Source: an uncultured Clostridia bacterium
GTDB lineage: Bacteria > Bacillota > Clostridia > Christensenellales > Pumilibacteraceae
Length of the DNA stretch: 64,000 nt
NCBI GenBank assembly: GCA_944362615.1
Contig: CALVTM010000006.1
Span: 25,981 to 89,980, forward strand
Reading direction: 5' to 3'
The notes under the pieces were generated by a model, which did no database searches, was not told the DNA's origin, and worked only from the letters and a program-made list of their open reading frames with translations. This document shows, piece after piece, positions 1 to 8,673 of this stretch. Both the position numbers and the translations under genes were made by a program. Each line of letters opens with the position of its first letter. Position 1 is the stretch's first letter.

Positions 1-294
1 ATAGTCATCCGCACCGCAGTCCAGACCCACTATCTTATCGCTCTCTTCACTGAGCGCCGTCAGCATTATTATGGGCGTGTTTATCTTTTTTGCACGCAGC
101 TCTTTCGTAGCCTCTATACCGTCCTTCACGGGCATCATTACATCCATGATAATGACGTCGTATACTCCGGTCTCAGCATAAGCGACACCCTCTTCTCCGT
201 CATGCGCCACCTCGACGGTGAATTTTTCCCTTTTAAGCACGCTTTCAAGCGCGTCCGTCAGACTGACGGAATCTTCGACAAGCAGTACTCTCAT
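1..294 (-). CDS. Response regulator, receiver domain (5' part only)
   Basis: The first 98 residues of a two-component response regulator; the gene runs off the left edge. The receiver fold is clear: the acidic pair in VEDS near residue 7, the phospho-acceptor Asp in IIMDVMMP around residue 52, and the switch Thr in IIMLTAL around residue 80. The spacing fits the OmpR/PhoB class, but the DNA-binding domain lies outside the window, so the class is inferred. The ATG has a good SD (AAGGAG, 8-9 nt upstream) and a consensus promoter. A partner histidine kinase would be expected beyond position 1. Confidence 0.93.
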   Translation of the reverse strand, partial: MRVLLVEDSVSLTDALESVLKREKFTVEVAHDGEEGVAYAETGVYDVIIMDVMMPVKDGIEATKELRAKKINTPIIMLTALSEESDKIVGLDCGADDY

Positions 295-314
295 TATCCT
301 CACTCCTTGTTTTG

Positions 315-343
315 ATTATAACATACCCGTTCAGGTTTGTAAA
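315..343 (-). promoter_or_regulatory. Sigma-A promoter of the response regulator gene
   Basis: On the minus strand TTTACA (338-343) and TATAAT (315-320) are separated by exactly 17 nt. The SD and ATG of the response regulator follow directly. Confidence 0.8.
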
Positions 344-380
344 CTCAATATATCACTGTTAAGTTAAAGCTCCGTTAAAA

Positions 381-427
381 TAAAAAAGAGTCCTGCTATG
401 CCTTTCGGCTTAATGGACGCAGGACTC
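381..427 (-). terminator. Rho-independent terminator, minus strand
   Basis: A perfect 9-bp stem (GAGTCCTGC at 388-396 with GCAGGACTC at 419-427) is followed on the minus strand by TTTTTTATTTTA. It lies about 260 nt after the hydrolase stop and just before the response-regulator promoter, so it insulates the two genes or ends a small RNA. Confidence 0.8.
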
Positions 428-525
428 CCTGAGGATGGATGATACGGCTGTTTAATCTGCATCGGGCTATATCGCCCTTCGCTTTACATCGTAATAATAA
501 TCCCGTTATCTTAAACTTATATTAA
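381..525 (-). ncRNA. Candidate small RNA or structured 3' UTR
   Basis: Between the hydrolase stop (690) and the terminator at 381-427 there is no ORF, yet the minus strand can form a small GGGC/GCCC hairpin (near 465-480) followed by the strong terminator. A weak promoter-like pair (TTACAT and TAAGAT, 18 nt apart, around 509-538) could start a transcript of about 120-130 nt. No known RNA family was recognised. It may simply be the long 3' UTR of the hydrolase mRNA. Confidence 0.3.
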
Positions 526-689
526 AGAATGATGTAATAAAAATTTAATGTTTTATAATTCCGGCATTCTTTGCTGAATAAAGTGCGGATCTATATGTGT
601 AAGTTCATTTCTGTCTGCTTTATGCAGTCTCCGCGCCCGGTAACAAAGCCCTTACGGCAGACGCGGCGCATCAGATCAAGCCGCAGCGC

Positions 690-1742
690 TCAGCTCAAAC
701 AGGACTGCCAGAAAGCATAAGCGGATTCCATCCATCCGTCCGCTTCCGTCCCCGCGCCCGTACCGTAGCCGTGCGGAGCGCTCTCGTAACGATGCACTTC
801 CGTCTTTACACCGCTGCTCTGCAGTACGTTTATATATTCCTCTATACCGTGAACGAGCTCTCTGCCTATCACCTTGTCGTTCGCACAATACCCGAAATAT
901 GAAGGCACTCTGCCGTAATTGCCGGCGAACTGCTCGTCGTGCCAGCCGGAGTATGAGAGTATGACGGCGGCAGGAGCAGGCAGATCGTACGCGGAATAAC
1001 CGTATTCGTTTTCCAGACACCACAGCCAGCTCAGTCTGCCGCCTGCAGAATATCCCCACACAGAATATCCGTCCGTACGCACGCCGAGGCTCTCAGCGTT
1101 GTCGAATATGTATCTGACGGCGTTGCCGAAATCTTCGGACGCTATTTTTTCCTGCTCTTCCCACGGGCGTTGGGTACTGACCCGATATATCGGTATGAAT
1201 ACAGGATATCCCTGTGAATGAAGCTCACGCGCCGCGGTAAAGCCTTCGGCAGTCAGAGCCTCGCTTGTCATTCCGCCGCCCGGTACGACAAACGCAAACG
1301 GCTTGTCCGCGTCTCCCGGAACATATATCAGTCCGGTATCCGCTTTGTCCGGCTCATCCGCAATGTCCCGGGCGCTGTAAAATTTATAAAAGTGGGCTTC
1401 GCCGCTCTCTTCCGCGCCTATCATGAAGTTGACGCCGTCCACAACGTCACGGGTATTCCAACCGGTAGTAAGGCACATCCAATAGTAGCTCAGTGCAGGA
1501 ACGGTAACAGACGCCGCGCCCTCACGCCACGGCAATATATATTCGCCGTACTCTTCAAACGCGGGGTGTTCCATCGTCCAACCGACTGACGATTTCCATG
1601 ATGCGCGCTTCCAGCTGCCGTCCGAATTATTGTAGCCTGCGCCGTATCCGAGTACCGCTATGCTTACAAACGCAAAAGCAGCCGCTATCAGAGCAAGAAC
1701 GATACATGATACAATGGTCAATACTTTTGAGGCTTTTTTCAT
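690..1742 (-). CDS. Exported alpha/beta hydrolase
   Basis: A 350-residue alpha/beta-hydrolase-fold protein with an N-terminal signal peptide or membrane anchor (MKKAS followed by about 25 hydrophobic residues), so it acts outside the cytoplasm. The nucleophile elbow GYSAGG puts the catalytic Ser near residue 232. A GGG oxyanion-type loop lies near 154-157, and the acid (CANDK) and His (HGYG) stand near the C-terminus. This layout resembles carboxylesterase/acyl-peptidase-like lipases (HSL or BD-FAE type); the substrate is unknown. A longer upstream frame exists but would overlap nadE. The ATG at 1742 has a GGGA-type SD and follows the nadE stop by 20 nt, so it is probably the last gene of the recF-nadE operon. 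Confidence 0.85.
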   Translation of the reverse strand: MKKASKVLTIVSCIVLALIAAAFAFVSIAVLGYGAGYNNSDGSWKRASWKSSVGWTMEHPAFEEYGEYILPWREGAASVTVPALSYYWMCLTTGWNTRDVVDGVNFMIGAEESGEAHFYKFYSARDIADEPDKADTGLIYVPGDADKPFAFVVPGGGMTSEALTAEGFTAARELHSQGYPVFIPIYRVSTQRPWEEQEKIASEDFGNAVRYIFDNAESLGVRTDGYSVWGYSAGGRLSWLWCLENEYGYSAYDLPAPAAVILSYSGWHDEQFAGNYGRVPSYFGYCANDKVIGRELVHGIEEYINVLQSSGVKTEVHRYESAPHGYGTGAGTEADGWMESAYAFWQSCLS

Positions 1743-1762
1743 ATAAAGCATTCCCGCGTGAT

Positions 1763-3634
1763 TTATTTTATTACCGCAGCATCCGAAGGCATACGCCAGT
1801 CGCCGCGCGGAGAAAGGCTGACGCTTCCTACTTTCGCGCCGTCCGGCAGGCAGTTGCGCTTGAATGCGGACGTGAAGAATCTTCTGAAGAATATCTCCAG
1901 CCATTTGTCGATAGTCTGTACGGTGTATTCGCCCTCAAAAGCCAATGCGGCAAGTCTGCGTATCTTAGACGCGGACGATCCCCAGCGTATCAGATGATAC
2001 AGGAAGAAATCGTGAAGCTCGTACGGTCCGATGATCTCCTCGGTGGGCTGAACCACAACGTCTCCGCCCGTCGGAAGCAGTTCCGGACTGACCGGCGTAT
2101 CCAGCACATCGCAAAGCACTTTTTTCAATTCGGGCAGTCTCTCCGCCTCGTACGCGACAAGTCTGCGCACAAGCGTTTTTGGTATGGAGGCGTTTACGGC
2201 GTATGAGCTCATATGATCGCCGTTATATGTACACCACCCGAGTGCAAGCTCCGAAAGATCTCCCGTGCCTACAAGCACCGCGCCCTGCATGTTGGCTATA
2301 TCGAAAAGCACCTGGGTCCGCTCTCTTGCCTGTGCATTCTCATAAGCGACGTCCGTCGTGTTCTCATCATGACCTATGTCGCGCAAATGCAATTTTACGC
2401 TCTCGCCTATATCCACTACGCGGAAATCGGTCCCGAGAAGCCTGCTCATTTCCTCGGCGTTGCGGCGGGTGCGTCCCGTCGTTCCGAAACAAGGCATTGT
2501 GACCGCTATGACGTTTTTACGCGGAAGTCCTACGAAATCCACGGCGCGGACGGCGACAAGCAGTGCAAGCGTGCTGTCCAGTCCGCCGCTCACTCCGACT
2601 ACGCATTTTTTGATATTGCAATTCGACAAGCGTCCCGCAAGCCCCGCCGTCTGCAAACGAAGTATATCCTCCGCGCGCTTGTCAAGATCCCCTTTGACGG
2701 CGGGTACGAATGGGTTTTTTACTGGTTTCTCCGAAAGCCGGGTCTCCTTCAGCGTAAGCTCGAACTCAACTTCTTCATAACCGGGACGGCGTCCGCTGTC
2801 GAAACTGTTCATCCGGCGGCGGTCATGAGCAAGGTGGAATACGTCTATATCCGCCATTATGAATTCATCTTTGAAAAGCTCTCCCTCACCGAGAACTTTA
2901 CCGTTCTCCGCGATCAGGTTATGCCCGCCGTATACGGTATCCGTCGTCGATTCCCCCTTACCGGCATCCGCGTAGACGTAAGCCGCGCACAGCTTTGCCG
3001 ACTGCATGGAAACGAGCGCACGGCGATAATCCGCCTTAGAGATCGTTTCATCGGATGCGGACGGATTGCAAATGACAAGCGCGCCCGCAAGCGCGTGCTC
3101 TACCGACGGACTGTCGGGAACCCACAGATCTTCGCATACCTCGGCTGCAAGCGTAAGCGCGCCGCTCTTTTCGCGGAAGATCAGTTTCGTTCCGAACGGA
3201 CAGTTGAGCTTTTCGTCAAAGTCGTTCTCTCCGCGGTACTCGGTGAAAATACGCGCTTCGTAAAACTCAGAGTAATTCGGCACATGCTTTTTCGGCACCA
3301 CACCGAGCACTCTGCCGCGCTGGATAACGAATGCCGCAGAGTACAGTTTTCCTCGCATCATTGCCGGCGCACCCACTACTACGACTACGTCTTTGCCTTC
3401 CGTTGCGTCCGTGATGCGGTCGATCGCTTCTTCCGCTCCGCCTACAAGACTGTCAAGCAGAAACAGATCGCCTGACGTATAACCCGTTACGCACAGCTCG
3501 GGCAGCACAAGCACGCTGACTCCCTCGTCCGACGCACGGGCTATAAGCTCTATGATCTTCTCGGCATTGCCGGAACAGTCGCCCGGCTTTATATGCGGCG
3601 TCGCAGCCGCCACTTTGAATATACCGTCTTTCAA
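1763..3634 (-). CDS. nadE: Glutamine-dependent NAD+ synthetase
   Basis: Two-domain NadE of 623 residues, which makes NAD+ from deamido-NAD+, ATP and glutamine. The N-terminal nitrilase/glutaminase domain shows the Glu (LPELCVTGY, E46), Lys (KKHVPN, about 116) and Cys (EVCEDLW, C167) triad. The C-terminal synthetase domain has the ATP-pyrophosphatase P-loop SGGLDST (349-355). Length fits the glutamine-using class. The start is TTG, supported by AAAAGGAG about 7 nt upstream, and lies 1 nt after the recF stop. The hydrolase at 690-1742 follows. Confidence 0.96.
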   Translation of the reverse strand: MKDGIFKVAAATPHIKPGDCSGNAEKIIELIARASDEGVSVLVLPELCVTGYTSGDLFLLDSLVGGAEEAIDRITDATEGKDVVVVVGAPAMMRGKLYSAAFVIQRGRVLGVVPKKHVPNYSEFYEARIFTEYRGENDFDEKLNCPFGTKLIFREKSGALTLAAEVCEDLWVPDSPSVEHALAGALVICNPSASDETISKADYRRALVSMQSAKLCAAYVYADAGKGESTTDTVYGGHNLIAENGKVLGEGELFKDEFIMADIDVFHLAHDRRRMNSFDSGRRPGYEEVEFELTLKETRLSEKPVKNPFVPAVKGDLDKRAEDILRLQTAGLAGRLSNCNIKKCVVGVSGGLDSTLALLVAVRAVDFVGLPRKNVIAVTMPCFGTTGRTRRNAEEMSRLLGTDFRVVDIGESVKLHLRDIGHDENTTDVAYENAQARERTQVLFDIANMQGAVLVGTGDLSELALGWCTYNGDHMSSYAVNASIPKTLVRRLVAYEAERLPELKKVLCDVLDTPVSPELLPTGGDVVVQPTEEIIGPYELHDFFLYHLIRWGSSASKIRRLAALAFEGEYTVQTIDKWLEIFFRRFFTSAFKRNCLPDGAKVGSVSLSPRGDWRMPSDAAVIK

Positions 3635-3635
3635 T

Positions 3636-4721
3636 TCAGTTCTCCTTTTTATTTACGTTTCCGCTCTGCACTCTGAACTCCGTTACATCGCCTATGCGCT
3701 CGCGCACATCTTCGGGAAGATGAGTGCAGGTAATTATCGTCTGGTAAGCTTTAATATTTTCTATCAGTTTTGACTGTCTCTTTTCATCAAGCTCGCTGAG
3801 CACGTCGTCAAGAAGGAGTATCGGATACTCGCCTCCCTCGTTCTTGAGCAGTTCCATTTCCGCAAGCTTGAGAGACAACGCCGCGCTGCGCTGCTGCCCC
3901 TGTGAACCGTATGTACGCAGGTCGATACCGTCCGATCGTATGGACAGATCGTCACGCTGAGGCCCTACGTGAGTCACGGAAAACTGTCTGTCTCTTGCGC
4001 GGCTCTTTTCAAGCTCCGCCATAAGCGCGTCTTCTATCTCCGACAGTTCCTCCCCTTCGCAACCTTCATACCCTATCGACAGCGTTTCCCCTCCCGAAAG
4101 TTCGCGGTGTATGCCCTCGGCAAACGTCGCAAGTCTTTCGGCAAATTTCCTTCTCGTACGCGTAACGCGTGCGCCCTCTTTTGCAAGCTGCATGTCCCAC
4201 ACGGTAAGTTCGCTATCCGTCGGGTTTCCTTTCAGAAGCTTGTTCCTCTGCGCAAGCGCCCTGTTATAACGGGTAAGCGAGTAGAAGTATCCGCGGGACA
4301 GCTGGCACAGCGCTATGTCCGTGAACCTCCGGCGCTCTCCCGGGCTTTCCTTGACTATGCGCAGCTCGTCCGGCGTGAACAGCACGGTCTTGACAACTCC
4401 CATCAGTTCGCCCATGCGGCTGATCGGAAAGCCGTTGACAAGCACGCTTTTCGTCTGTCCCAGACGCACGGTCACTTCGTCCGAGCCCGCTTCCGAACGT
4501 ACACGGACAGTCACGGATGCCTGCTTCGCTCCCCAGCGTATCAGTTCCTGCCAACGGGTAGTACGCGCGCTCCGTCCTACACTTGCAAGCCGTATGCTTT
4601 CGAGCAGATTGGTCTTTCCCTGTGCGTTATCCCCTATAAACAGGTTTACGCCCCTGCCGAGCTGTATCTCGGCAGACGCGTAATTCCTGTAATCGATTAT
4701 TTTAAGCCGTTGTATGACCAT
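3636..4721 (-). CDS. recF: DNA replication and repair protein RecF
   Basis: A 361-residue SMC-like ATPase that loads RecA at gapped DNA together with RecO and RecR. The Walker A motif GDNAQGKTN is at 30-38. The signature-like stretch (YGSQGQQRS) and Walker B/D-loop (ILLLDDVLSELD) come near the C-terminus, as in RecF. It is 6 nt downstream of the 703-aa membrane protein and immediately upstream of nadE. The usual dnaA-dnaN-recF-gyr context is absent, so recF has moved away from the origin cluster in this lineage, or the cluster is split. Confidence 0.95.
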   Translation of the reverse strand: MVIQRLKIIDYRNYASAEIQLGRGVNLFIGDNAQGKTNLLESIRLASVGRSARTTRWQELIRWGAKQASVTVRVRSEAGSDEVTVRLGQTKSVLVNGFPISRMGELMGVVKTVLFTPDELRIVKESPGERRRFTDIALCQLSRGYFYSLTRYNRALAQRNKLLKGNPTDSELTVWDMQLAKEGARVTRTRRKFAERLATFAEGIHRELSGGETLSIGYEGCEGEELSEIEDALMAELEKSRARDRQFSVTHVGPQRDDLSIRSDGIDLRTYGSQGQQRSAALSLKLAEMELLKNEGGEYPILLLDDVLSELDEKRQSKLIENIKAYQTIITCTHLPEDVRERIGDVTEFRVQSGNVNKKEN

Positions 4722-4727
4722 GTCTGA

Positions 4728-6839
4728 TTATGCCGCATCGCTTGCTACAAATTCGATATCACCGAAATTTTCCTTGAGATTATCCAGTACGTCCGCGACG
4801 CCGTCTTTGACGCCGCCGAGCATATCAGAGAGATCCAGGTTCAAAGTATTGTCTATTGCCGTGCGCAGTCTCTCCATCGTAAGCTCTTCTATCGGAGCCA
4901 CGCCTCCCGTCTCTCCGACGCCATTGAACGATATCCATTCGACGTCATCACGCACTGCCGCATCCGGAGTGATCTCCACCCGCATACCCACAGCCATGCG
5001 CCCGCTTAAAAGATCGGTGTAATCACCGTCAGCCTGCGCCTGGTCTACAAGGACTACGGAAGCCGTAATGTCCGCATAGTAACGACCTCCGTTCTCGCTT
5101 ATCGTAAGCGAGTGAACGGATATATCGTATGAGGAAGGCACTCCGAGCGAGTCCGTCATATCACGTATCGCCGCGCCCAGCATTTTATCCGTTATGCGGA
5201 ATACGGGAGCCGTACCCGACGCACCGCCTTCTACCTTGTTCTTTATCTGTTCGAGAAGCGCTTTCTGCTCGTCGGTAAGCTGACCGTTCTGCATTATCGC
5301 TATTATGTCCGCCATTGTGTAGTCTTCCGCACCCTCTATCTCGAATGCGTCAAACACGGCGTTTTCCATCAGACCTGAGTATATGCTGACAAAGTTATCA
5401 GGTACGTCCATGCCGGGATCGGCGGTTATGACGGACGCTCCCGCCGCTATAAGTCGGTTGATCTTCGCCTGACTGTCTATGTCTTCCACCGACTCTATAC
5501 CGCATGCCTGCATCGCTGCTTTGAGCTTATCCATGTCGTTGGTGTAGAAGTCCACGCGCTCCGTCATGTCAAGAGCGTCGTTCACGTCCGTGCATATCAG
5601 AGCCTGCAGCATGACAAGCAAGTCGGATATATCCATTTCTTCGCCAGCCAAATATTTTATAAGTCCGTTGATATCTATAGCAAACGAATTGCTTCCGTCC
5701 TCGTTGCGTGTGACGCTGTCAAGATCTATTATGTCCGCAAGACAGAATCCGGTTTCTTCGCCGCCTTTACAGATATACTTGAGTATTAGACCCGCGCTCT
5801 TGTTGACCGTGTCCTGCAAATCTATTCCCGAGAACGTCTCGATCACTATGCACAGTCTGTCGAACTTGGAAATCGTTCCGTCGCTCCCGTATTTGGCTTC
5901 CATTTCTTCCGAAATGTACTCCATATTGCACGTCTTCTGCGCCATGTCGTTTATATTGATACGGATACCGTCGTTTATATCCTTAAGATTTACGGACGCC
6001 GAAACATTTACCTTTTCAGGTACGGAAGCAACGACTATTCCCGTAAGTCCGTTTGCGCCCTGGGACGACATATATTGTCTTACAACCGTTTTGACGTTTA
6101 CGGACAAAGACAACATAAGATATACCCCGTCGTCAATCATGCCGTATGCCTGCTTGTCCTCTTCGCTCATATCCGATCCGCGGGTAATGGTCAGACGGCT
6201 CAGCGAAATATGATCGCTCAGCTTCAAGTCGCCGAAACTATCTCCGAGAGCGAACATTTTATCCATGCTTCCGCTGAGGATATAATGCTCGTTCAGCACT
6301 GCTCCGAGAGAACGGTCCGAAACCACCATGCCTGTGCTTGTCGTCCTCCAGTCGTACTCTCCCAGCTTATCCGCATCAAAATTGTCCTTTCTGAAAAGCG
6401 ACTGAATTCCGTTACCGCTGTCGCTCCCGGCGTCGCTTTGCGCGGAAGTCGTAACTCCGTCCTGCCCGGCGTCATCGTTTCCCGGCTGACTTTCAGTTAC
6501 ATTACCGACAAAATCAGCAATAAACGCATCGTCTATGACTCCGTCTTTGAAGTATAATGCGGAATTTATCGCGTTGTAGAGCGTGTTTCTGTCTTCTTCG
6601 GTGTATACTACATTGTCTGATTCGTCATAGTCATAGCCGTTAATATCGGTGTAACAGCTGATGATATCGGTAAGTCCTATCCCGAACTGAGTCCGGAAAA
6701 CCTGCCTGCCGTAATAATATCCGGCAATGCCACCTCCTACAAGTATTATGACAAACAGCACCAAAGCAACAACACTGAGGATAAATCCCGCAGGATTGCG
6801 CGATCTGAGTTGTACTTTTTCTTCATACTCTTTTGCCAA
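4728..6839 (-). CDS. Large single-pass membrane protein of unknown function
   Basis: About 703 residues: a short basic cytoplasmic N-terminus (EEKVQLRSRN), one strong transmembrane segment near residues 17-43 with a glycine-rich end (GGGIAGYYYG), then a long acidic, mostly polar extracytoplasmic region. No catalytic motif or repeat family was recognised. The extracytoplasmic part contains several similar beta/alpha-looking stretches (for example LSLSVNVKTV and ITASVVLVDQ), hinting at duplicated domains. A GTG at 6848 abuts the SD. The TTG at 6837-6839 has AAGGAG at 8 nt spacing and is preferred. It is the first gene of the recF-nadE operon. Confidence 0.85.
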   Translation of the reverse strand: MAKEYEEKVQLRSRNPAGFILSVVALVLFVIILVGGGIAGYYYGRQVFRTQFGIGLTDIISCYTDINGYDYDESDNVVYTEEDRNTLYNAINSALYFKDGVIDDAFIADFVGNVTESQPGNDDAGQDGVTTSAQSDAGSDSGNGIQSLFRKDNFDADKLGEYDWRTTSTGMVVSDRSLGAVLNEHYILSGSMDKMFALGDSFGDLKLSDHISLSRLTITRGSDMSEEDKQAYGMIDDGVYLMLSLSVNVKTVVRQYMSSQGANGLTGIVVASVPEKVNVSASVNLKDINDGIRININDMAQKTCNMEYISEEMEAKYGSDGTISKFDRLCIVIETFSGIDLQDTVNKSAGLILKYICKGGEETGFCLADIIDLDSVTRNEDGSNSFAIDINGLIKYLAGEEMDISDLLVMLQALICTDVNDALDMTERVDFYTNDMDKLKAAMQACGIESVEDIDSQAKINRLIAAGASVITADPGMDVPDNFVSIYSGLMENAVFDAFEIEGAEDYTMADIIAIMQNGQLTDEQKALLEQIKNKVEGGASGTAPVFRITDKMLGAAIRDMTDSLGVPSSYDISVHSLTISENGGRYYADITASVVLVDQAQADGDYTDLLSGRMAVGMRVEITPDAAVRDDVEWISFNGVGETGGVAPIEELTMERLRTAIDNTLNLDLSDMLGGVKDGVADVLDNLKENFGDIEFVASDAA

Positions 6840-6980
6840 TGATCTCACTCCTTACCGCATATGCAGTTTACTATTTACTATGATTATCACTGTATTTTTC
6901 ACATTTATTCTACTATTTTTGAAATATGATAGTCAAGGCATTTTTTATTTTTTTAATTTAATTTAATTAAATTTTAAAAG

Positions 6981-7030
6981 AGACGGCGTCTCATAAATGC
7001 TTGACGCGCAACCGCTTTAGGTTATACAAT
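6981..7030 (+). promoter_or_regulatory. Promoter of the TraX-like gene
   Basis: TTGACG (7001-7006) and TACAAT (7025-7030) with an 18-nt spacer. A short palindrome GAGAC-GGC-GTCTC lies just upstream (about 6980-6992) and could be an operator. The -10 ends only 6 nt before the ATG at 7037. Confidence 0.6.
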
Positions 7031-7036
7031 GCAGTT

Positions 7037-7825
7037 ATGATTGAAGAAAACAGAACTTATTATGGTTTCCTGAGCGGAAATGTGCTGAAGATCGCCGCCT
7101 GTGCGCTCATGTTTGTCGATCATCTCGGAATGCTCGTATTTCCGCAGATACGCATTCTGCGCATCATAGGCAGGTTTTCCATGCCGCTCTTTGCGTTCAT
7201 GTTCGCCGAGGGCTGTTACTACACCAAAAACAAACTCAGACATTTTCTGCTCGTATTTATCCTCGGACTCTGCACGTCCACCGTCGCGTCCATAGCGCAG
7301 GGTCGCGTGTTCGGAGATATCCTTATCGCGTTTTCTCTCTCTTCAGTTATAATCTTCGCTCTTGATGCAGTCAAACGCAACGTCGCATCAAAGGACGCAA
7401 GAGCCATTGCGCTCAGCTCCGCCGCTCTCGCAGCCGCAGTCGGCTTAGCTGTCGCCGTATGCTGTTTTTCGGGAGCACACATAGATTACGGCATAGCCGG
7501 CGTCATGCTTCCGGTCACGCTTCACCTCATCGACTTCCGAGGCTACGGCTTCGGAGAAATACTTTCCTCGCTGTACAACCATGTAACGGCACTGCTGTGC
7601 TTCGCAATCGGACTTATAGCCTTATCTCTCGCTCTCGGCGGGATTCAGGTCTACTGCATTTTTACGCTCATACCGCTCGCACTGTACAGCGGCAAGCGCG
7701 GCAGACTGAAGATGAAGTACTTCTTCTATATTTTCTATCCCACCCACTTTATTGCTATCGGAGCCATCTATCTGATACTTCATCCCGGCTATCTCGATGC
7801 GCTCCTCACTTCGGTCTTCGGCTGA
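7037..7825 (+). CDS. TraX-family integral membrane protein
   Basis: 262 residues with about seven or eight hydrophobic segments. The N-terminal block LKIAACALMFVDHLGML and the following GRFSMPLFAFMFAEG are typical of the TraX/acyltransferase-like family. TraX acetylates F-pilin in conjugative plasmids, but chromosomal Bacillota members have no known substrate. The frame is open to a TTG at 7001, but that TTG is the -35 box of a good promoter. The ATG at 7037 has no SD, so the mRNA may be leaderless. It is a lone gene between divergent and convergent neighbours, ended by a bidirectional terminator. Confidence 0.85.
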   Translation: MIEENRTYYGFLSGNVLKIAACALMFVDHLGMLVFPQIRILRIIGRFSMPLFAFMFAEGCYYTKNKLRHFLLVFILGLCTSTVASIAQGRVFGDILIAFSLSSVIIFALDAVKRNVASKDARAIALSSAALAAAVGLAVAVCCFSGAHIDYGIAGVMLPVTLHLIDFRGYGFGEILSSLYNHVTALLCFAIGLIALSLALGGIQVYCIFTLIPLALYSGKRGRLKMKYFFYIFYPTHFIAIGAIYLILHPGYLDALLTSVFG

Positions 7826-7961
7826 AAGCAAAGAGCGTATCTTTATACCGGAGACCGCGGCGCGGTAACAACCGCTGAAAACCGGGGAAACGGATACCGA
7901 TCATATACGACAAGCCGGATACGCACAAAAGTCGGCACGCTTTATGTGCACAAAAAATAAA

Positions 7962-7998
7962 AAGTGAAGCTCTGTCAAAGCGCTTCACTTCGTTTTTT
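7962..7998. terminator. Bidirectional terminator between convergent genes
   Basis: A 9-bp perfect stem AAGTGAAGC (7962-7970) / GCTTCACTT (7982-7990). T-rich tracts follow on both strands (TTTTTT at 7993-7998 on plus; TTTTTATTTTTTG on minus). It serves the TraX-like gene and the minus operon ending at 8016. Confidence 0.85.
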
Positions 7999-8015
7999 AT
8001 TACGAAAATAAGTCT

Positions 8016-8672
8016 TCACTTCAATCTTGTGATGATGCGACGGCTCAAAAACACATAGACAAAGTCTACAAGCACAAATGCGAAGATACCGATAAGAGTG
8101 ACTATCGCATAACCGAGCGCAAAATTTCCGCCTGCCGCAGCCGAGATCACCGATCCGAGATCGACATACTCGTTCACGCCTATAAGCGCGTTGCCGAGAT
8201 TGTAGATTATAAGCACCTCGAGCGCCGCGAATGCCGCCACGCATATTATGCGTACGACAGACCGGAATATGTTTCCGTAATCCAGACGGCGCATGAGCAT
8301 GCAGAGAAGGCTGTAAGGCACGAACGCAACGGCAATAAGGACGAGCACCGCTATGTTTGCCGCCGAACATAAGAATCCGAGAGCAACGCTTGCCGCCATC
8401 GAAATGAACGCATACCCTATCCCGCACTTATCCGCCACGACATTCCAGCTGAGAGCGACGAGCACAAGAGGAGCTACCGTAACGGGCAGCCATGAAGCCA
8501 CCGCTATCATGATCACGGCTATCGCCGTGCATATACCGCTGTACGCTATCTTGCGTGAGGGCGGCAGTTTACGCGGTCTGCGACGGCGCGGTCCGCCTTC
8601 CTCGCCGGACGGCTCTCCGGAGGATTCGTTCCCGCCGGGCGGAGTACTTCCCTGAGCCAGTTTCAGAAGCAT
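8016..8672 (-). CDS. Multi-pass membrane protein of unknown function
   Basis: 218 residues. A Pro/Gly/Glu-rich N-terminal tail (1-30) is followed by a very basic patch (RRRRPRKLPPSRK), then about five or six transmembrane segments (roughly 42-65, 68-85, 88-118, 130-155, 178-205). The shape recalls small ECF-type S-components or YIP-like membrane proteins, but no diagnostic motif was found and no function is assigned. It starts 2 nt after the J-domain protein stop and is the last gene of the thrC-trpS operon. Confidence 0.8.
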   Translation of the reverse strand: MLLKLAQGSTPPGGNESSGEPSGEEGGPRRRRPRKLPPSRKIAYSGICTAIAVIMIAVASWLPVTVAPLVLVALSWNVVADKCGIGYAFISMAASVALGFLCSAANIAVLVLIAVAFVPYSLLCMLMRRLDYGNIFRSVVRIICVAAFAALEVLIIYNLGNALIGVNEYVDLGSVISAAAGGNFALGYAIVTLIGIFAFVLVDFVYVFLSRRIITRLK

Positions 8673-8673
8673 A

